64,000 nt of DNA from Comamonadaceae bacterium OTU4NAUVB1 (GCA_024372625.1 CP099605.1:2418001-2482000), one strand, 5' to 3'. Numbered from the stretch's first letter, positions 30,473 through 40,935 are shown. Program-made: numbers and translations. The notes: generated by a model not told the origin, from the letters alone.

Positions 30473-31060
30473 ATGCGTTTTACCGTCCTACTTGCCGCCC
30501 TCGTCCTGGCTTCGACTGCCCATGCATCGCCACCCCAGGACCGGTCGGAAGCCATGGAGCGGATCCTGCTTGAACGCGGTCTGATCGGCCACTTGCAGCA
30601 TGTCCGCCAGACCGTCGTCGACCGCACGTCGGATCTGGTCGATACGGCCTTCGGCTTCCTCGGAGTGCCTTACCGCCGTGGTGGCAACAGCGCGGAAACC
30701 GGGTTCGACTGCAGCGGCTTCGTTCGTGCCATCTACACGCAGACCATCGGCCATCTCCTGCCGCGCCGTGCCGAGGAACAGGCCGCTGCCACCGAGAAGA
30801 TCGACCGCGTCGACCTCAAACCCGGCGATCTGGTGTTCTTCAACACGATGCGCCGCGCCTTCAGCCATGTCGGGATCTACGTGGGCGATGGCAAGTTCAT
30901 CCATGCGCCGAAGCCGGGCGCGACGGTGCGCGTCGAGAATTTCGAGGGCAACTACTGGCAGCGCCGTTTCGACGGCGCACGGCGCGTGCAGGGCTCGGTG
31001 GCGGTGGAGGGTCGACCCTCGGCCGACAGCGACACGGCCGTGACGGCTGGCGGCGAGTAA
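30473..31060 (+). CDS. Secreted NlpC/P60 peptidoglycan endopeptidase
   Basis: Periplasmic cell-wall hydrolase cleaving within peptide stems (gamma-D-Glu-diaminopimelate bond in this family). The start at 30473 gives 195 residues: a signal peptide (RFTVLLAALVLASTAHA), a helical stretch at about 24-58, then the NlpC/P60 domain with Cys80 in TGFDCSGFVRAIY, His132 in FSHVGIYVG and His144 in KFIHAPKPGA as the likely catalytic set. The C-terminal 25 residues are disordered. A frame starting at TTG 30437 exists but would read through the promoter. A strong terminator follows 55 bp later. Confidence 0.93.
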   Translation: MRFTVLLAALVLASTAHASPPQDRSEAMERILLERGLIGHLQHVRQTVVDRTSDLVDTAFGFLGVPYRRGGNSAETGFDCSGFVRAIYTQTIGHLLPRRAEEQAAATEKIDRVDLKPGDLVFFNTMRRAFSHVGIYVGDGKFIHAPKPGATVRVENFEGNYWQRRFDGARRVQGSVAVEGRPSADSDTAVTAGGE

Positions 31061-31115
31061 GGGGCAACCGCGCCCCACGGCGCCGGGCAAGGCCGCGCCA
31101 CACGACCGACCAAAC

Positions 31116-31141
31116 AAAAAACCCGCCGCGGCGGGTTTTTT
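31116..31141. terminator. Bidirectional intrinsic terminator between nlpC gene and lpdA
   Basis: AAACCCGCC-GC-GGCGGGTTT hairpin flanked by a T-run on the plus strand (31136-31141) and an A-run (31116-31121) that becomes a T-run on the minus strand. It can end both the nlpC transcript and the convergent pyruvate dehydrogenase operon. Confidence 0.85.
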
Positions 31142-31189
31142 GCTGTCCGGAAGAGACGAAACGCCGGGTGGTCGTCCCGGCGGCTCCGC

Positions 31190-33049
31190 TCACTTCTTCT
31201 TGACGGGCGGCAGGTCGGTGCAGCTGCCGTGCGCCACTTCCGCCGCCATGCCGATGCTTTCACCAAGCGTCGGGTGCGGATGGATGGTCTTTCCGATGTC
31301 GATGGCGTCCGCGCCCATCTCGATCGCCAAGGCCACCTCGCCGATCATGTCGCCGGCATGCGTGCCCACGATGCCACCGCCGACGATGCGATGGCTTTCA
31401 TCGAACAGCAGCTTGGTGAAGCCTTCGTCGCGCCCGTTGGCGATGGCGCGTCCCGACGCGGTCCAGGGAAACAGGCCCTTGGTGACCTTGATGCCCTCGG
31501 CCTTGGCCTGGTCCTCGGTCAGACCGACCCAGGCCACCTCCGGATCGGTATAGGCGACGCTCGGGATCACGCGGGCATTGAAGGCCGCACTCGCGAGCTC
31601 CTTGTTGCCCTGCTGCTCGCCGGCGATCACCTCGGCCGCCACGTGCGCCTCGTGCACCGCCTTGTGCGCCAGCATCGGCTGACCGACGATGTCGCCGATG
31701 GCGAAGATGTGCCCGACGTTGGTGCGCATCTGGATGTCGACCGGGATGAAGCCGCGATCGCTCACGGCCACGCCAGCCTTCTCTGCACCGATCTTCTTGC
31801 CGTTGGGACTGCGTCCCACGGCCTGCAGCACCAGATCGTAGACCTGCGGCTCCTTGGGCGCGTTCTCGCCCTCGAACGTGACCTTGATGCCTTCGGGCGT
31901 CGCCTCGGCGCCGACGGTCTTGGTCTTCAGCATGATGTTGTCGAAGCGCGGCGCGTTCATCTTCTGCCAGACCTTCACCAGGTCGCGGTCGGCGCCCTGC
32001 ATCAGACCGTCGAGCATCTCGACCACGTCGAGCCGCGCGCCGAGCGACGAGTACACCGAGCCCATCTCCAGGCCGATGATGCCGCCGCCCAGGATCAGCA
32101 TGCGCTTGGGTTCCACGGCCAGCGCCAGGGCGCCGGTCGAGTCGACCACGCGCGGGTCCTTGGGCATGAACGGCAGGTGCACGGCCTGCGAGCCCGCCGC
32201 GATGATGCAATGGCGGAACTTCACGGTCTGCGCCTTGCCGGTGGTGTCGCGCCCGTTGCCCGAGGTCTCCTGGACCGTGACGTGGTAGGGGTCGACGAAC
32301 TCGCCGACGCCGCGCACCACCGTCACCTTGCGCATCTTGGCCATGGCGGCCAGGCCACCGGTCAGCTTGCCGACGACCTGTTCCTTGCGGCCGCGCAGCT
32401 TGGCGCGGTCGATGACCGGCTCGCCGAAATCCACACCGATGTCGGCGAAGTGCTTGACCTCGTCCATCACGGCGGCCACGTGGAGCAGCGCCTTCGACGG
32501 GATGCAGCCGACGTTCAGGCAGACGCCGCCGAGCGTGGCGTAGCGCTCGACCATCACGACCTTCAAGCCGAGGTCGGCGGCGCGGAAGGCGGCCGAGTAG
32601 CCACCGGGGCCGGCGCCGAGCACCAGCACGTCGCACTCGACGTCGACCGGCCCGCCGTAGGAACCCGCGGGGCGCGGCGCGGCCGGCGCCTGGGTCTGGG
32701 CGGCAGCGGCCGGCGCGGGCGCCGGTGCCTGGCTCTCGCCCACGGTGGCCGGCTTGGCGGCGGCATCGTCGGACGCGGCCGGCGCGGGCGCGGGCGCTGC
32801 GTCCGCCACACCGGCGCCTTCGAGCACCAGCACGACCGATCCTTCCTTGACCTTGTCGCCGACCTTCACCGACAGCGACTTCACCACGCCCGCGCCCGAC
32901 GACGGGATCTCCATCGAGGCCTTGTCCGACTCCACCGTGATCAGCGACTGCTCGGCCTTCACCGTGTCGCCCACCTTCACCAGCACCTCGATCACCGCGA
33001 CTTCATCGAAATCGCCGATGTCCGGCACCTTGATCTGTTGTTCGCTCAT
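31190..33049 (-). CDS. lpdA: Dihydrolipoyl dehydrogenase (E3) with N-terminal lipoyl domain, pyruvate dehydrogenase
   Basis: E3 of the pyruvate dehydrogenase complex. At 619 residues it is about 145 longer than the other E3 in this window because of an N-terminal lipoyl domain ([20 protein letters not shown], lipoyl-Lys in [12 protein letters not shown]) and an Ala/Pro linker. The flavoprotein part has [11 protein letters not shown], redox pair [34 protein letters not shown] and the terminal dyad in [15 protein letters not shown]. It is 21 bp downstream of aceF. Lipoyl-bearing E3 subunits are known from several betaproteobacteria (for example Ralstonia). Confidence 0.96.
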   Translation of the reverse strand: MSEQQIKVPDIGDFDEVAVIEVLVKVGDTVKAEQSLITVESDKASMEIPSSGAGVVKSLSVKVGDKVKEGSVVLVLEGAGVADAAPAPAPAASDDAAAKPATVGESQAPAPAPAAAAQTQAPAAPRPAGSYGGPVDVECDVLVLGAGPGGYSAAFRAADLGLKVVMVERYATLGGVCLNVGCIPSKALLHVAAVMDEVKHFADIGVDFGEPVIDRAKLRGRKEQVVGKLTGGLAAMAKMRKVTVVRGVGEFVDPYHVTVQETSGNGRDTTGKAQTVKFRHCIIAAGSQAVHLPFMPKDPRVVDSTGALALAVEPKRMLILGGGIIGLEMGSVYSSLGARLDVVEMLDGLMQGADRDLVKVWQKMNAPRFDNIMLKTKTVGAEATPEGIKVTFEGENAPKEPQVYDLVLQAVGRSPNGKKIGAEKAGVAVSDRGFIPVDIQMRTNVGHIFAIGDIVGQPMLAHKAVHEAHVAAEVIAGEQQGNKELASAAFNARVIPSVAYTDPEVAWVGLTEDQAKAEGIKVTKGLFPWTASGRAIANGRDEGFTKLLFDESHRIVGGGIVGTHAGDMIGEVALAIEMGADAIDIGKTIHPHPTLGESIGMAAEVAHGSCTDLPPVKKK

Positions 33050-33070
33050 CTCGTCGTTTCCTTGGTTCTC

Positions 33071-34765
33071 TTAGAGCAGCACACGACGGAAGTCGGCGAG
33101 CACCTGGCCCAGGTACGCGTTGAAGCGCGCGGCCAGGGCACCGTCGATGACCCGGTGGTCGAACGACAGCGACAGCGGCAGCATGAGGCGCGGGACGAAC
33201 TGCTTGCCGTCCCACACCGGCTTCATGGCACCCTTGGACAGGCCCAGGATCGCCACTTCGGGCGCATTGATGATGGGCGTGAAGTGCGTGCCGCCGATGC
33301 CGCCGAGCGAACTGATCGAGATCGAGCCGCCCTGCATGTCGGCCGCGCCGAGCTTGCCGTCGCGCGCCTTCTTGGCGAGTTCGCCCATCTCCTGGCTGAT
33401 CTGCATGACGCCCTTCTTGTCGGCGTCCTTGAGCACCGGCACGACCAGCCCGTTGGGCGTGTCGGCGGCGAAGCCGATGTTGAAGTACTGCTTGTAGACC
33501 AGCTGGTCGCCGTCCAGGCTGGTGTTGAACTCGGGAAACTTGCGCAGTGCCGAGACCATCGCCTTGATCACGAAGGCCAGCATCGTGACCTTCACGCCCG
33601 ACTTCTCGTTCTCCTTGTTGGTGGAGACACGGAAGGCCTCGAGCTCGGTGATGTCGGCCTCGTCGTTGTTGGTGACGTGCGGGATCATCACCCAGTTGCG
33701 GTGCAGGTTGGCGCCGCTGATCTTCTTGATGCGCGAGAGGTCCTTGCGCTCGACGGCGCCGAACTTCGCGAAGTCGACCTTCGGCCACGGGATCAAGCCC
33801 AGCCCGGCGCCGTCTCCGCCACCCGATGCCGCCGGCTTGGCGGACGCTGCGGCGGCCTTGGTGGTCGTCTGGCCGCTCATCACCGAGCGGGTGAAGCCCT
33901 GGATGTCTTCCTGCGTGATGCGGCCCTTGGGACCGGTGCCCTTGACTTCCTCGAGCGGCACGCCGAGTTCGCGTGCGAACTTGCGCACCGATGGCGACGC
34001 GTGCGGCAGGTTGCCCGAGGGCGCGACCGTCGGGTTGTGCGCGGCGGGCGCTGGAGCCGACGCGGAAGCCGGCGATGCGGCCGGCGCCGCGGCAGCCGGT
34101 GCCGGCGCGGACGCGACGGGCGCCGCAGCCGGTGCGGCGGGCGCAGGCGCCGCAGCCGGAGCCGAGCCACCACCCACGCCTTCGAGCATGGCGATCAGGT
34201 CGCCGATGTTGACGGTGTCGCCGACCTTGACCTTGAGTTCCTTGAGCACGCCGGCATGCGAAGAGGGAATCTCCATCGACGCCTTGTCGGACTCGACCGT
34301 GATGAGCGACTGTTCGGCCTTGACCGTGTCGCCCACCTTCACCAGCACCTCGATGACCGCGACGTCCTTGAAGTCGCCGATGTCGGGCACCTTGACCTCG
34401 ACCGGGCCAGCGGCCGCGGCGGGGGCCGAGGCCGGGGCCGGGGCCGCCGCAGCGGGCGCCGCCGCCGCCGGGGCGGCAGACGGGGCCGGCGAGGCCGCGG
34501 CGGGCGCGGGCGCCGCAGAGCTCCCACCCTCGGCCTCCACGATCAGCACGACCGAGCCTTCCTTGACCTTGCCGCCCACGGCGACCTTGATCTCCTTGAC
34601 GACGCCGGCCGTCGACGACGGGATCTCCATCGAGGCCTTGTCCGACTCCACCGTGATCAGCGACTGCTCGGTCTTCACCGTGTCGCCCACCTTCACCAGC
34701 ACCTCGATCACCGCGACTTCATCGAAATCGCCGATGTCCGGCACCTTCACTTCCACTGCTGCCAT
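33071..34765 (-). CDS. aceF: Dihydrolipoyl acetyltransferase (E2) of pyruvate dehydrogenase
   Basis: E2 core transferring acetyl groups to CoA. The 564-residue protein has two near-identical lipoyl domains (each with [19 protein letters not shown] or [23 protein letters not shown] segments and [12 protein letters not shown]), joined by long Ala/Pro hinges, a subunit-binding domain ([20 protein letters not shown]) and a catalytic domain ending [18 protein letters not shown]. Together with lpdA the operon encodes three lipoyl domains. It starts 48 bp after aceE. Confidence 0.97.
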   Translation of the reverse strand: MAAVEVKVPDIGDFDEVAVIEVLVKVGDTVKTEQSLITVESDKASMEIPSSTAGVVKEIKVAVGGKVKEGSVVLIVEAEGGSSAAPAPAAASPAPSAAPAAAAPAAAAPAPASAPAAAAGPVEVKVPDIGDFKDVAVIEVLVKVGDTVKAEQSLITVESDKASMEIPSSHAGVLKELKVKVGDTVNIGDLIAMLEGVGGGSAPAAAPAPAAPAAAPVASAPAPAAAAPAASPASASAPAPAAHNPTVAPSGNLPHASPSVRKFARELGVPLEEVKGTGPKGRITQEDIQGFTRSVMSGQTTTKAAAASAKPAASGGGDGAGLGLIPWPKVDFAKFGAVERKDLSRIKKISGANLHRNWVMIPHVTNNDEADITELEAFRVSTNKENEKSGVKVTMLAFVIKAMVSALRKFPEFNTSLDGDQLVYKQYFNIGFAADTPNGLVVPVLKDADKKGVMQISQEMGELAKKARDGKLGAADMQGGSISISSLGGIGGTHFTPIINAPEVAILGLSKGAMKPVWDGKQFVPRLMLPLSLSFDHRVIDGALAARFNAYLGQVLADFRRVLL

Positions 34766-34813
34766 GTCTGTTGTCTCCCGCCCGTGGGCGCGTCGGTTGT
34801 GGGTTGCGCTTGG

Positions 34814-37543
34814 TTATGCGTAGAGCGGGTTGGTCTTCTCGGCGTCGATGCCGTACTTGGCGATGGCCTCGGCGACCTTCGATGCCGGCAGCACGCCGTC
34901 CTCGGCCAGTGCCTTGAGCGCGGAGACGACGATGAAGTGGCGGTTGATCTCGAAGTGCTCGCGCAGCTTGGTGCGGAAGTCGCTGCGGCCGAAGCCGTCG
35001 GTGCCCAGCACCTTGTAGTTGCGGCCCTTGGGAATGTAGGGACGGATCTGTTCGGCGAACGCCTTCATGTAGTCGGTCGAGGCGACCACCGGACCCTCGC
35101 TGGCCGCGAGCTGCTGGCCCACGAACGACACGCGCGCCTCGCTGGTCGGGTGCAGCAGGTTCCAGCGATCGGCGTCCTGGCCGTCGCGGGTCAACTCGTT
35201 GAAGCTGGTGCAGCTCCACACCGCGGCACTGATGCCCCAGTCCTTCTCCAGCAGTTCCTGGGCGAAGAAGCTCTCGCGCAGGATGGTGCCGCTGCCCAGC
35301 AGCTGCACGGTCGGCACCGACTTCGCGCCCTTGGGCGGCGTGATCGACGGCGCCTGGCGGCACAGGTACATGCCCTTGATGATCTGTTCCTCGGTGCCGG
35401 GCTGCAGACCGGGCATGGCGTAGTTCTCGTTGAGCAGCGTCAGGTAGTAGTAGACGTTGTCCTGCTTCTCCACCATGCGCTTCAGGCCGTGGTGCAGGAT
35501 CACGCCGACCTCGTGCGCGAAGGTCGGGTCATAGCTCACGCAGTTGGGAATGGTGTTGGCCAGGATGTGGCTGTGGCCGTCCTCGTGCTGCAGGCCTTCG
35601 CCGTTGAGCGTGGTGCGCCCCGACGTTCCGCCCAGCAGGAAACCGCGCGCCTGCATGTCGCCGGCCGCCCAGGCCAGGTCACCGATGCGTTGGAAGCCGA
35701 ACATCGAGTAGTACACGTAGAACGGCACCATGATGCGGTTGTTCGTCGAGTACGACGTGGCCGCGGCGATCCAGCTGGACATGCCGCCGGCCTCGTTGAT
35801 GCCTTCCTGCAGGATCTGACCGGCCTTGTCCTCCTTGTAGTACATCACCTGGTCCTTGTCGACCGGGGTGTACTGCTGGCCCGCGGGGTTGTAGATGCCG
35901 ATCTGGCGGAACAACCCTTCCATGCCGAAGGTGCGCGCCTCGTCGACCAGGATCGGCACGACGCGCGGACCCAGGGCCTGATCGCGCAGCAACTGCGTGA
36001 GGAAGCGCACGTAGGCCTGCGTGGTGGAGATCTCGCGGCCTTCGGCCGTCGGCTCCAGCACCGACTTGAAAGTCTCCAGCGCCGGCACGGTGAAGCTCTC
36101 GTCGGCCTTCACGCGACGGTGCGGCAGGTAACCGCCAAGCGCCTTGCGGCGTTCGTGCAGGTACTTCATCTCCGGCGTGTCGTCGGCCGGCTTGTAGAAC
36201 GGAATGTCGGCGAGCTGGCTGTCGGGGATCGGGATGTTGAAGCGGTCGCGGAAGGTCTTGATGTCCTCGTCGGCCAGCTTCTTGGTCTGGTGGACGTTGT
36301 TCTTGCCTTCGCCGATCTTGCCCATGCCGAAACCCTTGACGGTCTTGACCAGCAGCACGGTCGGCTGACCCTGGTGCTTGACGGCCGCGTCGAAGGCCGC
36401 GTAGACCTTCTGCGCGTCGTGGCCCCCACGGCGCAGCGCCCAGATGTCGTCGTCGCTCATCTTGGCGACCATCTCCAGCGTGCGCGGATCGCGGCCGAAG
36501 AAGTTCTTGCGCACGTAGGCGCCGTCGTTGGCCTTGAACGACTGGTAGTCGCCGTCGTTCGTCTCCATCATCAGCTTGCGCAGCGCGCCTTCCTTGTCGC
36601 GGGCCAGCAGCGGGTCCCAGCCGGAGCCCCAGATCAGCTTGAGGACGTTCCAGCCGGCACCACGGAATTCGCCTTCGAGTTCCTGGATGATCTTGCCGTT
36701 GCCGCGCACCGGACCGTCCAGACGCTGCAGGTTGCAGTTGATGACGAACACCAGGTTGTCGAGCTTCTCGCGCGCGGCCAGACCGATGGCGCCGAGCGAC
36801 TCGACCTCGTCCATCTCGCCGTCGCCGCAGAACACCCAGACCTTGCGGTTCTCGGTGTTGGCGATGCCACGGGCATGCAGGTACTTCAGGAAACGCGCCT
36901 GGTAGATCGCCATGAGCGGGCCCAGGCCCATCGACACGGTCGGGAACTGCCAGAACTCGGGCATCAGCTTCGGATGCGGATAGCTGGACAGGCCCTTGCC
37001 GTCGACCTCCTGGCGGAAGTTGAGCAGCTGCTCCTCGGTGAGGCGGCCTTCGAGGTAGGCACGGGCGTAGATGCCGGGGGAGACGTGACCCTGGATGTAG
37101 AGGCAGTCACCGCCATGGTTCTCGCTCTCGGCATGCCAGAAATGATTGAAGCCGGCGCCGAACATGCTGGCGAGCGAGGCGAAGGAACCGATGTGGCCGC
37201 CCAGGTCGCCGCCTTCGGGCGGGTGCAGGCGGTTGGCCTTGACCACCATCGCCATCGCGTTCCAGCGCATGTAGGAGCGCAGGCGCTCCTCGATCTCCAG
37301 GTTGCCCGGCGAGCGCTCTTCCTGGTCCGGCTCCAGGGTGTTGATGTAGGCGGTGTTGGCCGAGAACGGCTTGTCGATGCTGTTCTGGCGCGCGTGCTCG
37401 AGCAATTGCTCGAGCAGGAAGTGCGCCCGCTCGGGGCCCTCGCTCTGGATGACTGCGGACAGCGCGTCGGTCCATTCACGGGTCTCTTGTGCATCCGCGT
37501 CGTTCGCGGCCGAGCCGTGGGTGTTCTCGGGATTTGCCGACAT
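34814..37543 (-). CDS. aceE: Pyruvate dehydrogenase E1 component (homodimeric type)
   Basis: Thiamine-diphosphate E1 decarboxylating pyruvate. From ATG 37543 (with AGGAGA upstream) it is 909 residues, the normal size for homodimeric AceE. Visible: TREWTDALSAVIQSEG-like N-terminus, GGHIGSFASLA, HVSPGIYARAYLEGRL, the ThDP motif GDGEMDEVESLGAIGLAAREKLDN with FVINCNLQRLDGPVRGN, and GFGRSDFRTKLREHFEINRHF near the end. It is first in aceE-aceF-lpdA and diverges from a two-component system with a 219 bp shared upstream region. Confidence 0.97.
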   Translation of the reverse strand: MSANPENTHGSAANDADAQETREWTDALSAVIQSEGPERAHFLLEQLLEHARQNSIDKPFSANTAYINTLEPDQEERSPGNLEIEERLRSYMRWNAMAMVVKANRLHPPEGGDLGGHIGSFASLASMFGAGFNHFWHAESENHGGDCLYIQGHVSPGIYARAYLEGRLTEEQLLNFRQEVDGKGLSSYPHPKLMPEFWQFPTVSMGLGPLMAIYQARFLKYLHARGIANTENRKVWVFCGDGEMDEVESLGAIGLAAREKLDNLVFVINCNLQRLDGPVRGNGKIIQELEGEFRGAGWNVLKLIWGSGWDPLLARDKEGALRKLMMETNDGDYQSFKANDGAYVRKNFFGRDPRTLEMVAKMSDDDIWALRRGGHDAQKVYAAFDAAVKHQGQPTVLLVKTVKGFGMGKIGEGKNNVHQTKKLADEDIKTFRDRFNIPIPDSQLADIPFYKPADDTPEMKYLHERRKALGGYLPHRRVKADESFTVPALETFKSVLEPTAEGREISTTQAYVRFLTQLLRDQALGPRVVPILVDEARTFGMEGLFRQIGIYNPAGQQYTPVDKDQVMYYKEDKAGQILQEGINEAGGMSSWIAAATSYSTNNRIMVPFYVYYSMFGFQRIGDLAWAAGDMQARGFLLGGTSGRTTLNGEGLQHEDGHSHILANTIPNCVSYDPTFAHEVGVILHHGLKRMVEKQDNVYYYLTLLNENYAMPGLQPGTEEQIIKGMYLCRQAPSITPPKGAKSVPTVQLLGSGTILRESFFAQELLEKDWGISAAVWSCTSFNELTRDGQDADRWNLLHPTSEARVSFVGQQLAASEGPVVASTDYMKAFAEQIRPYIPKGRNYKVLGTDGFGRSDFRTKLREHFEINRHFIVVSALKALAEDGVLPASKVAEAIAKYGIDAEKTNPLYA

Positions 37544-37736
37544 GCTTGTCTCCTGTTGGGGTGCGTGGCTTGAAAAATTAGGCGGAAATGTCTCACATAA
37601 CCTGTCGAATTTCAAATGGTGTTTTATGTTTTCTTCATGTGAAATCTACTCGGTTGATGTGAACCGTCGTCGACTCGGGCCGAACAGGGGCCTGCCAGTC
37701 TGAACGGTTTTTCCAGGGGCGTCGTGACAGGTGCAT

Positions 37737-37751
37737 TAGGGGCTTCCCCTA
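37737..37751. promoter_or_regulatory. Perfect 6-bp inverted repeat upstream of the histidine kinase, candidate operator
   Basis: TAGGGG-CTT-CCCCTA forms a perfect inverted repeat in the aceE/kinase divergent region, 11 bp before the ATG at 37763. A possible -10 (TACACT, 37750-37755) overlaps its right edge. Placement fits autoregulation by the FixJ-type regulator or control of the kinase operon, but no protein-binding evidence can be read from sequence. Confidence 0.5.
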
Positions 37752-37762
37752 CACTCGCCCGA

Positions 37763-40303
37763 ATGCCTCCTTTCAGCCCGCTCGCCGCTGCCCGAAGCGC
37801 CGTGAAGACGTCGCCTTTGTCGTGGTGGCGCCGCTGGTGGCGCCGGCAGACGCCGATGCTGCAGGACGCGGTCGCCATGCTGGCGCCGCTGGCTGCCGTG
37901 GTGCTTTTCCTGGCGGCCATCGTCTCCGCTTTCTGGTACCTGCGTGCCGAGGAAGTCGAACGCGAGCAGGAGTCGGTCAAGCGCGACGTCGAATATGCCC
38001 AGCAACGCCTGCGGCTGAGGCTGCTGGAACGCCAGGAGCAGCTCATGCGCCTGGCGCGGGATGCTTCCAATCGGGAAATCGACGGCCCCGAATTCACCAG
38101 CCGCGCCGAATCGCTCATCAGCCAGTATCCCGAACTGCAGGCGCTCAGCTGGATCGACGACCGGCGCCGCTTCAAGGCCAGCCATGCCGCACCCAGCGTC
38201 CATCCCGCGCAGCAGCATCCGATCGACGACGTGCTGCGCCCCGGCGAGATCGAGAGCAACTACGCGCTGGCCCGGGAACTGAGCCAGCCGGTCTATTCCC
38301 AGCCGATGAAGGGCGACGATCCCAACGGCATGCTCCAGTTGCACATCCCGCTCTACGACCAGGGACTGTTCGCCGGGGTGGTGCTCGGCGAGTTCTCCAT
38401 CGACAGCCTGCTGCGCTATGGCGTGCCGCCCGAGGTGGCCGCGCGGTACGCTGTGGCGCTGCTCGACGGCAAGGGTGGCCTGCTCGCGGGCAGCACGGTC
38501 AATCCGCGCGAGAGCGACGCACGCATGCTGCCCTGGGCCGAGCGCATCAACGAATACGAGGTGCCGGTTTCGCCCGTGGGCAACGGCCTGGTCCTGCGTG
38601 CGCAGGCCTACCGCACCTCGCCCGGGCTGGTGGGCAACGGACTGTTCTGGCTCGTCGGCGCGTTGAGCGTGCTCACCGCCTGGATGCTCATCGGCACGTG
38701 GCGCCACACGAGGCGGCGGCTGCAGACGCAGCAGGCGCTGGTGGCGGAGACCAATTTCCGTCGCGCGATGGAAAATTCCATGCTGACGGGCATGCGGGTG
38801 CTGGATTTGGAAGGCCGAATCACCTACGTGAACGCCGCCTTCTGCGCCATGACCGGCTGGAGCGAGGCCGACCTCGTCGGCAAGAAGCCGCCTTTTCCGT
38901 ACTGGCTGGAATCCGAGCGCGAGGTCATGAACGAGCGCCTCGAGGAGGAGATCCACGGCCGCGCCCTGCCCGGCGGCTTCCAGGTGCGGGTGCGGCGCAA
39001 GAACGGCACCGTCTTCAACGCCCGCCTCTACGTCTCGCCCCTCATCGACGCCCGTGGTCACCAGGCCGGCTGGATGACGTCGATGACCGACATCACCGAG
39101 CCCACCCGCATCCGCGAGCAGCTCTCCGCGTCCTACGAGCGTTTCACCACCGTGCTCGAGGCGCTCGACGCGGCCGTGTCGGTGGCGCCCATCGGCAGCG
39201 AGGAGCTGCTGTTCGCCAACAAGCTCTACCGGCTCTGGTTCGGCTCCGACACCATCGGTCACCTGGGCATGGTGGCCCAGGCGGGCGTGCCGGCCTCGGC
39301 CGCGCACGACGACGCGCTCGACGATGTCGACCCGTTCGCCGGTCTGCCCATCGATACCCTGACCGCGGCCCAGCCAGCCAACAACGAGATCTTCGTTCCC
39401 CAGCTGGGCAAGTGGCTGGAAGTGCGATCGCGCTACCTCACCTGGGTCGACGGTCGGCTGGCGCAGCTCGTCATCGCCACCGACATCACGCCCCGGCGCG
39501 ATGCCGAGGAACTGGCCGCCGCCCAGGCCGATCGCGCACACGCGTCGAGCCGGCTCATCACGATGGGCGAGATGGCCTCCAGTGTTGCGCACGAGCTCAA
39601 CCAGCCCCTCACGGCCATCACCAACTACTGCAACGGGATGATGTCGCGCATCCGCAACCAACAGATCGACACCGATGCGCTGCTCGCCGCGCTCGACAAG
39701 ACCTCCAAGCAGGCGCAGCGGGCCGGCCAGATCATCCAGCGCATCCGTTCGTTCGTGAAGCGCAGCGAGCCCAACCGCACGCCCTCGGACGTGGCGACGA
39801 TGGTGAGCGAGGCGGTCGAGCTCGCCGGCATCGAGCTGCGCCGCCACAACGTGCGGCTCAACCACTACGTCGCGGCGCGCCTGCCCATCGTGCGGGTCGA
39901 CCCGATCCTGATCGAGCAGGTGCTGGTGAACCTGCTGAAGAACGCGGCGGAGTCGATCGACAACGCCGGACGGCCGCTGGCGCGGCGCAGCGTCGAGTTG
40001 CGCGTGCTGCCCAAGAGCATCGAGAACCAGCCGGCGGTCGAGTTCTCGGTCCAGGACACCGGTCGCGGCCTGGCGCCCGAGGTCATGGACCGGCTCTACG
40101 AGGCGTTCTTCTCCACCAAACCCGAAGGCATGGGCATCGGACTGAACCTCTGCCGCACCATCGTCGAATCGCACCGCGGACGCATGCAGGCGGAGAACAT
40201 CTACAATGGATCGGATGTGGTCGGATGCCGTTTCTCCTTCTGGATTCCGGTGATGGACGCTACGAATTCCATAGCAAACGACGAGGCGAAGGTACCCGCA
40301 TGA
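37763..40303 (+). CDS. PAS-domain sensor histidine kinase
   Basis: Membrane sensor kinase of a two-component system. From ATG 37763 it is 846 residues: first membrane helix near 31-56, a periplasmic sensor region of about 240 residues, second helix near 295-315, PAS domains around 330-455 (AMENSMLTGMRVLDLEGRITYVNAAF) and 460-585, HisKA with phosphoacceptor His610 (SSVAHELNQPLTAI), and HATPase_c (N box LLKNAAESID, DTGRGL, GMGIGLNL). A GTG at 37724 with CAGGGG upstream is an alternative start. Its stop overlaps the regulator gene by 4 bp. The layout resembles the FixL/DctB-like C4-type kinases; the ligand is unknown. Confidence 0.93.
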   Translation: MPPFSPLAAARSAVKTSPLSWWRRWWRRQTPMLQDAVAMLAPLAAVVLFLAAIVSAFWYLRAEEVEREQESVKRDVEYAQQRLRLRLLERQEQLMRLARDASNREIDGPEFTSRAESLISQYPELQALSWIDDRRRFKASHAAPSVHPAQQHPIDDVLRPGEIESNYALARELSQPVYSQPMKGDDPNGMLQLHIPLYDQGLFAGVVLGEFSIDSLLRYGVPPEVAARYAVALLDGKGGLLAGSTVNPRESDARMLPWAERINEYEVPVSPVGNGLVLRAQAYRTSPGLVGNGLFWLVGALSVLTAWMLIGTWRHTRRRLQTQQALVAETNFRRAMENSMLTGMRVLDLEGRITYVNAAFCAMTGWSEADLVGKKPPFPYWLESEREVMNERLEEEIHGRALPGGFQVRVRRKNGTVFNARLYVSPLIDARGHQAGWMTSMTDITEPTRIREQLSASYERFTTVLEALDAAVSVAPIGSEELLFANKLYRLWFGSDTIGHLGMVAQAGVPASAAHDDALDDVDPFAGLPIDTLTAAQPANNEIFVPQLGKWLEVRSRYLTWVDGRLAQLVIATDITPRRDAEELAAAQADRAHASSRLITMGEMASSVAHELNQPLTAITNYCNGMMSRIRNQQIDTDALLAALDKTSKQAQRAGQIIQRIRSFVKRSEPNRTPSDVATMVSEAVELAGIELRRHNVRLNHYVAARLPIVRVDPILIEQVLVNLLKNAAESIDNAGRPLARRSVELRVLPKSIENQPAVEFSVQDTGRGLAPEVMDRLYEAFFSTKPEGMGIGLNLCRTIVESHRGRMQAENIYNGSDVVGCRFSFWIPVMDATNSIANDEAKVPA

Positions 40304-40935
40304 GCTTGATTCCGAAGAAGGGCACGGTCTACGTCGTCGACGATGACGAAGCGGTCCGCGATTCGCTCCAATGGCTGCTCGAAGGCAAGGACTACCGGGT
40401 CCGCTGCTTCGATTCCGCGGAGTCCTTCCTCTCTCGCTACGACCCGCGCGAAGTCGCCTGCCTGATCGTCGACATCCGCATGGGCGGCATGTCGGGCATC
40501 GAACTGCAGGACCGCCTGATCGAACGCCGCTCGCCGCTGCCGATCGTCGTCATCACCGGTCATGGCGACGTGCCGATGGCGGTCGATTCGATGAAGAAGG
40601 GCGCGATGGATTTCATCCAGAAACCCTTCAACGAGGACCAGCTCGTGACGCTGGTCGAGCGCATGCTCGAACATGCACGCGAAGCTTTCACACAGCATCA
40701 GCAATCGGCCAGCCGCGACGCCTTGCTGTCCAAGCTGACCGGCCGCGAGGCTCAGGTGCTAGAACGCATCGTCGCGGGCCGCCTCAACAAGCAGATCGCC
40801 GATGACCTGGGCATCAGCATCAAGACGGTGGAGGCGCACCGCGCCAACATCATGGAAAAGCTCAACGCCAACACCGTCGCCGACCTGCTGAAGATCGCGC
40901 TCGGACAGGTCCAGCCGGCGGCCAAGACACCCTGA
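40300..40935 (+). CDS. FixJ/NarL-type response regulator
   Basis: Partner of the adjacent kinase. The 211-residue protein has a receiver domain (acidic pocket [12 protein letters not shown], phosphoacceptor Asp58 in [13 protein letters not shown], Thr in VVITGHGDV, Lys in [10 protein letters not shown]) and a C-terminal LuxR-type helix-turn-helix ([36 protein letters not shown]). The receiver is FixJ-like. The ATG overlaps the kinase stop (ATGA), indicating coupled translation. Target genes are unknown; the divergent aceE operon is a candidate. Confidence 0.94.
   Translation: MSLIPKKGTVYVVDDDEAVRDSLQWLLEGKDYRVRCFDSAESFLSRYDPREVACLIVDIRMGGMSGIELQDRLIERRSPLPIVVITGHGDVPMAVDSMKKGAMDFIQKPFNEDQLVTLVERMLEHAREAFTQHQQSASRDALLSKLTGREAQVLERIVAGRLNKQIADDLGISIKTVEAHRANIMEKLNANTVADLLKIALGQVQPAAKTP

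Noticed and set aside
31229..37573. A 2114-codon open frame on the plus strand opposite the pyruvate dehydrogenase operon
   Set aside because: It is antisense to three clear genes, has no recognisable domain, and is His/Asp/Arg/Leu-rich as expected from the complementary frame of high-GC codons.
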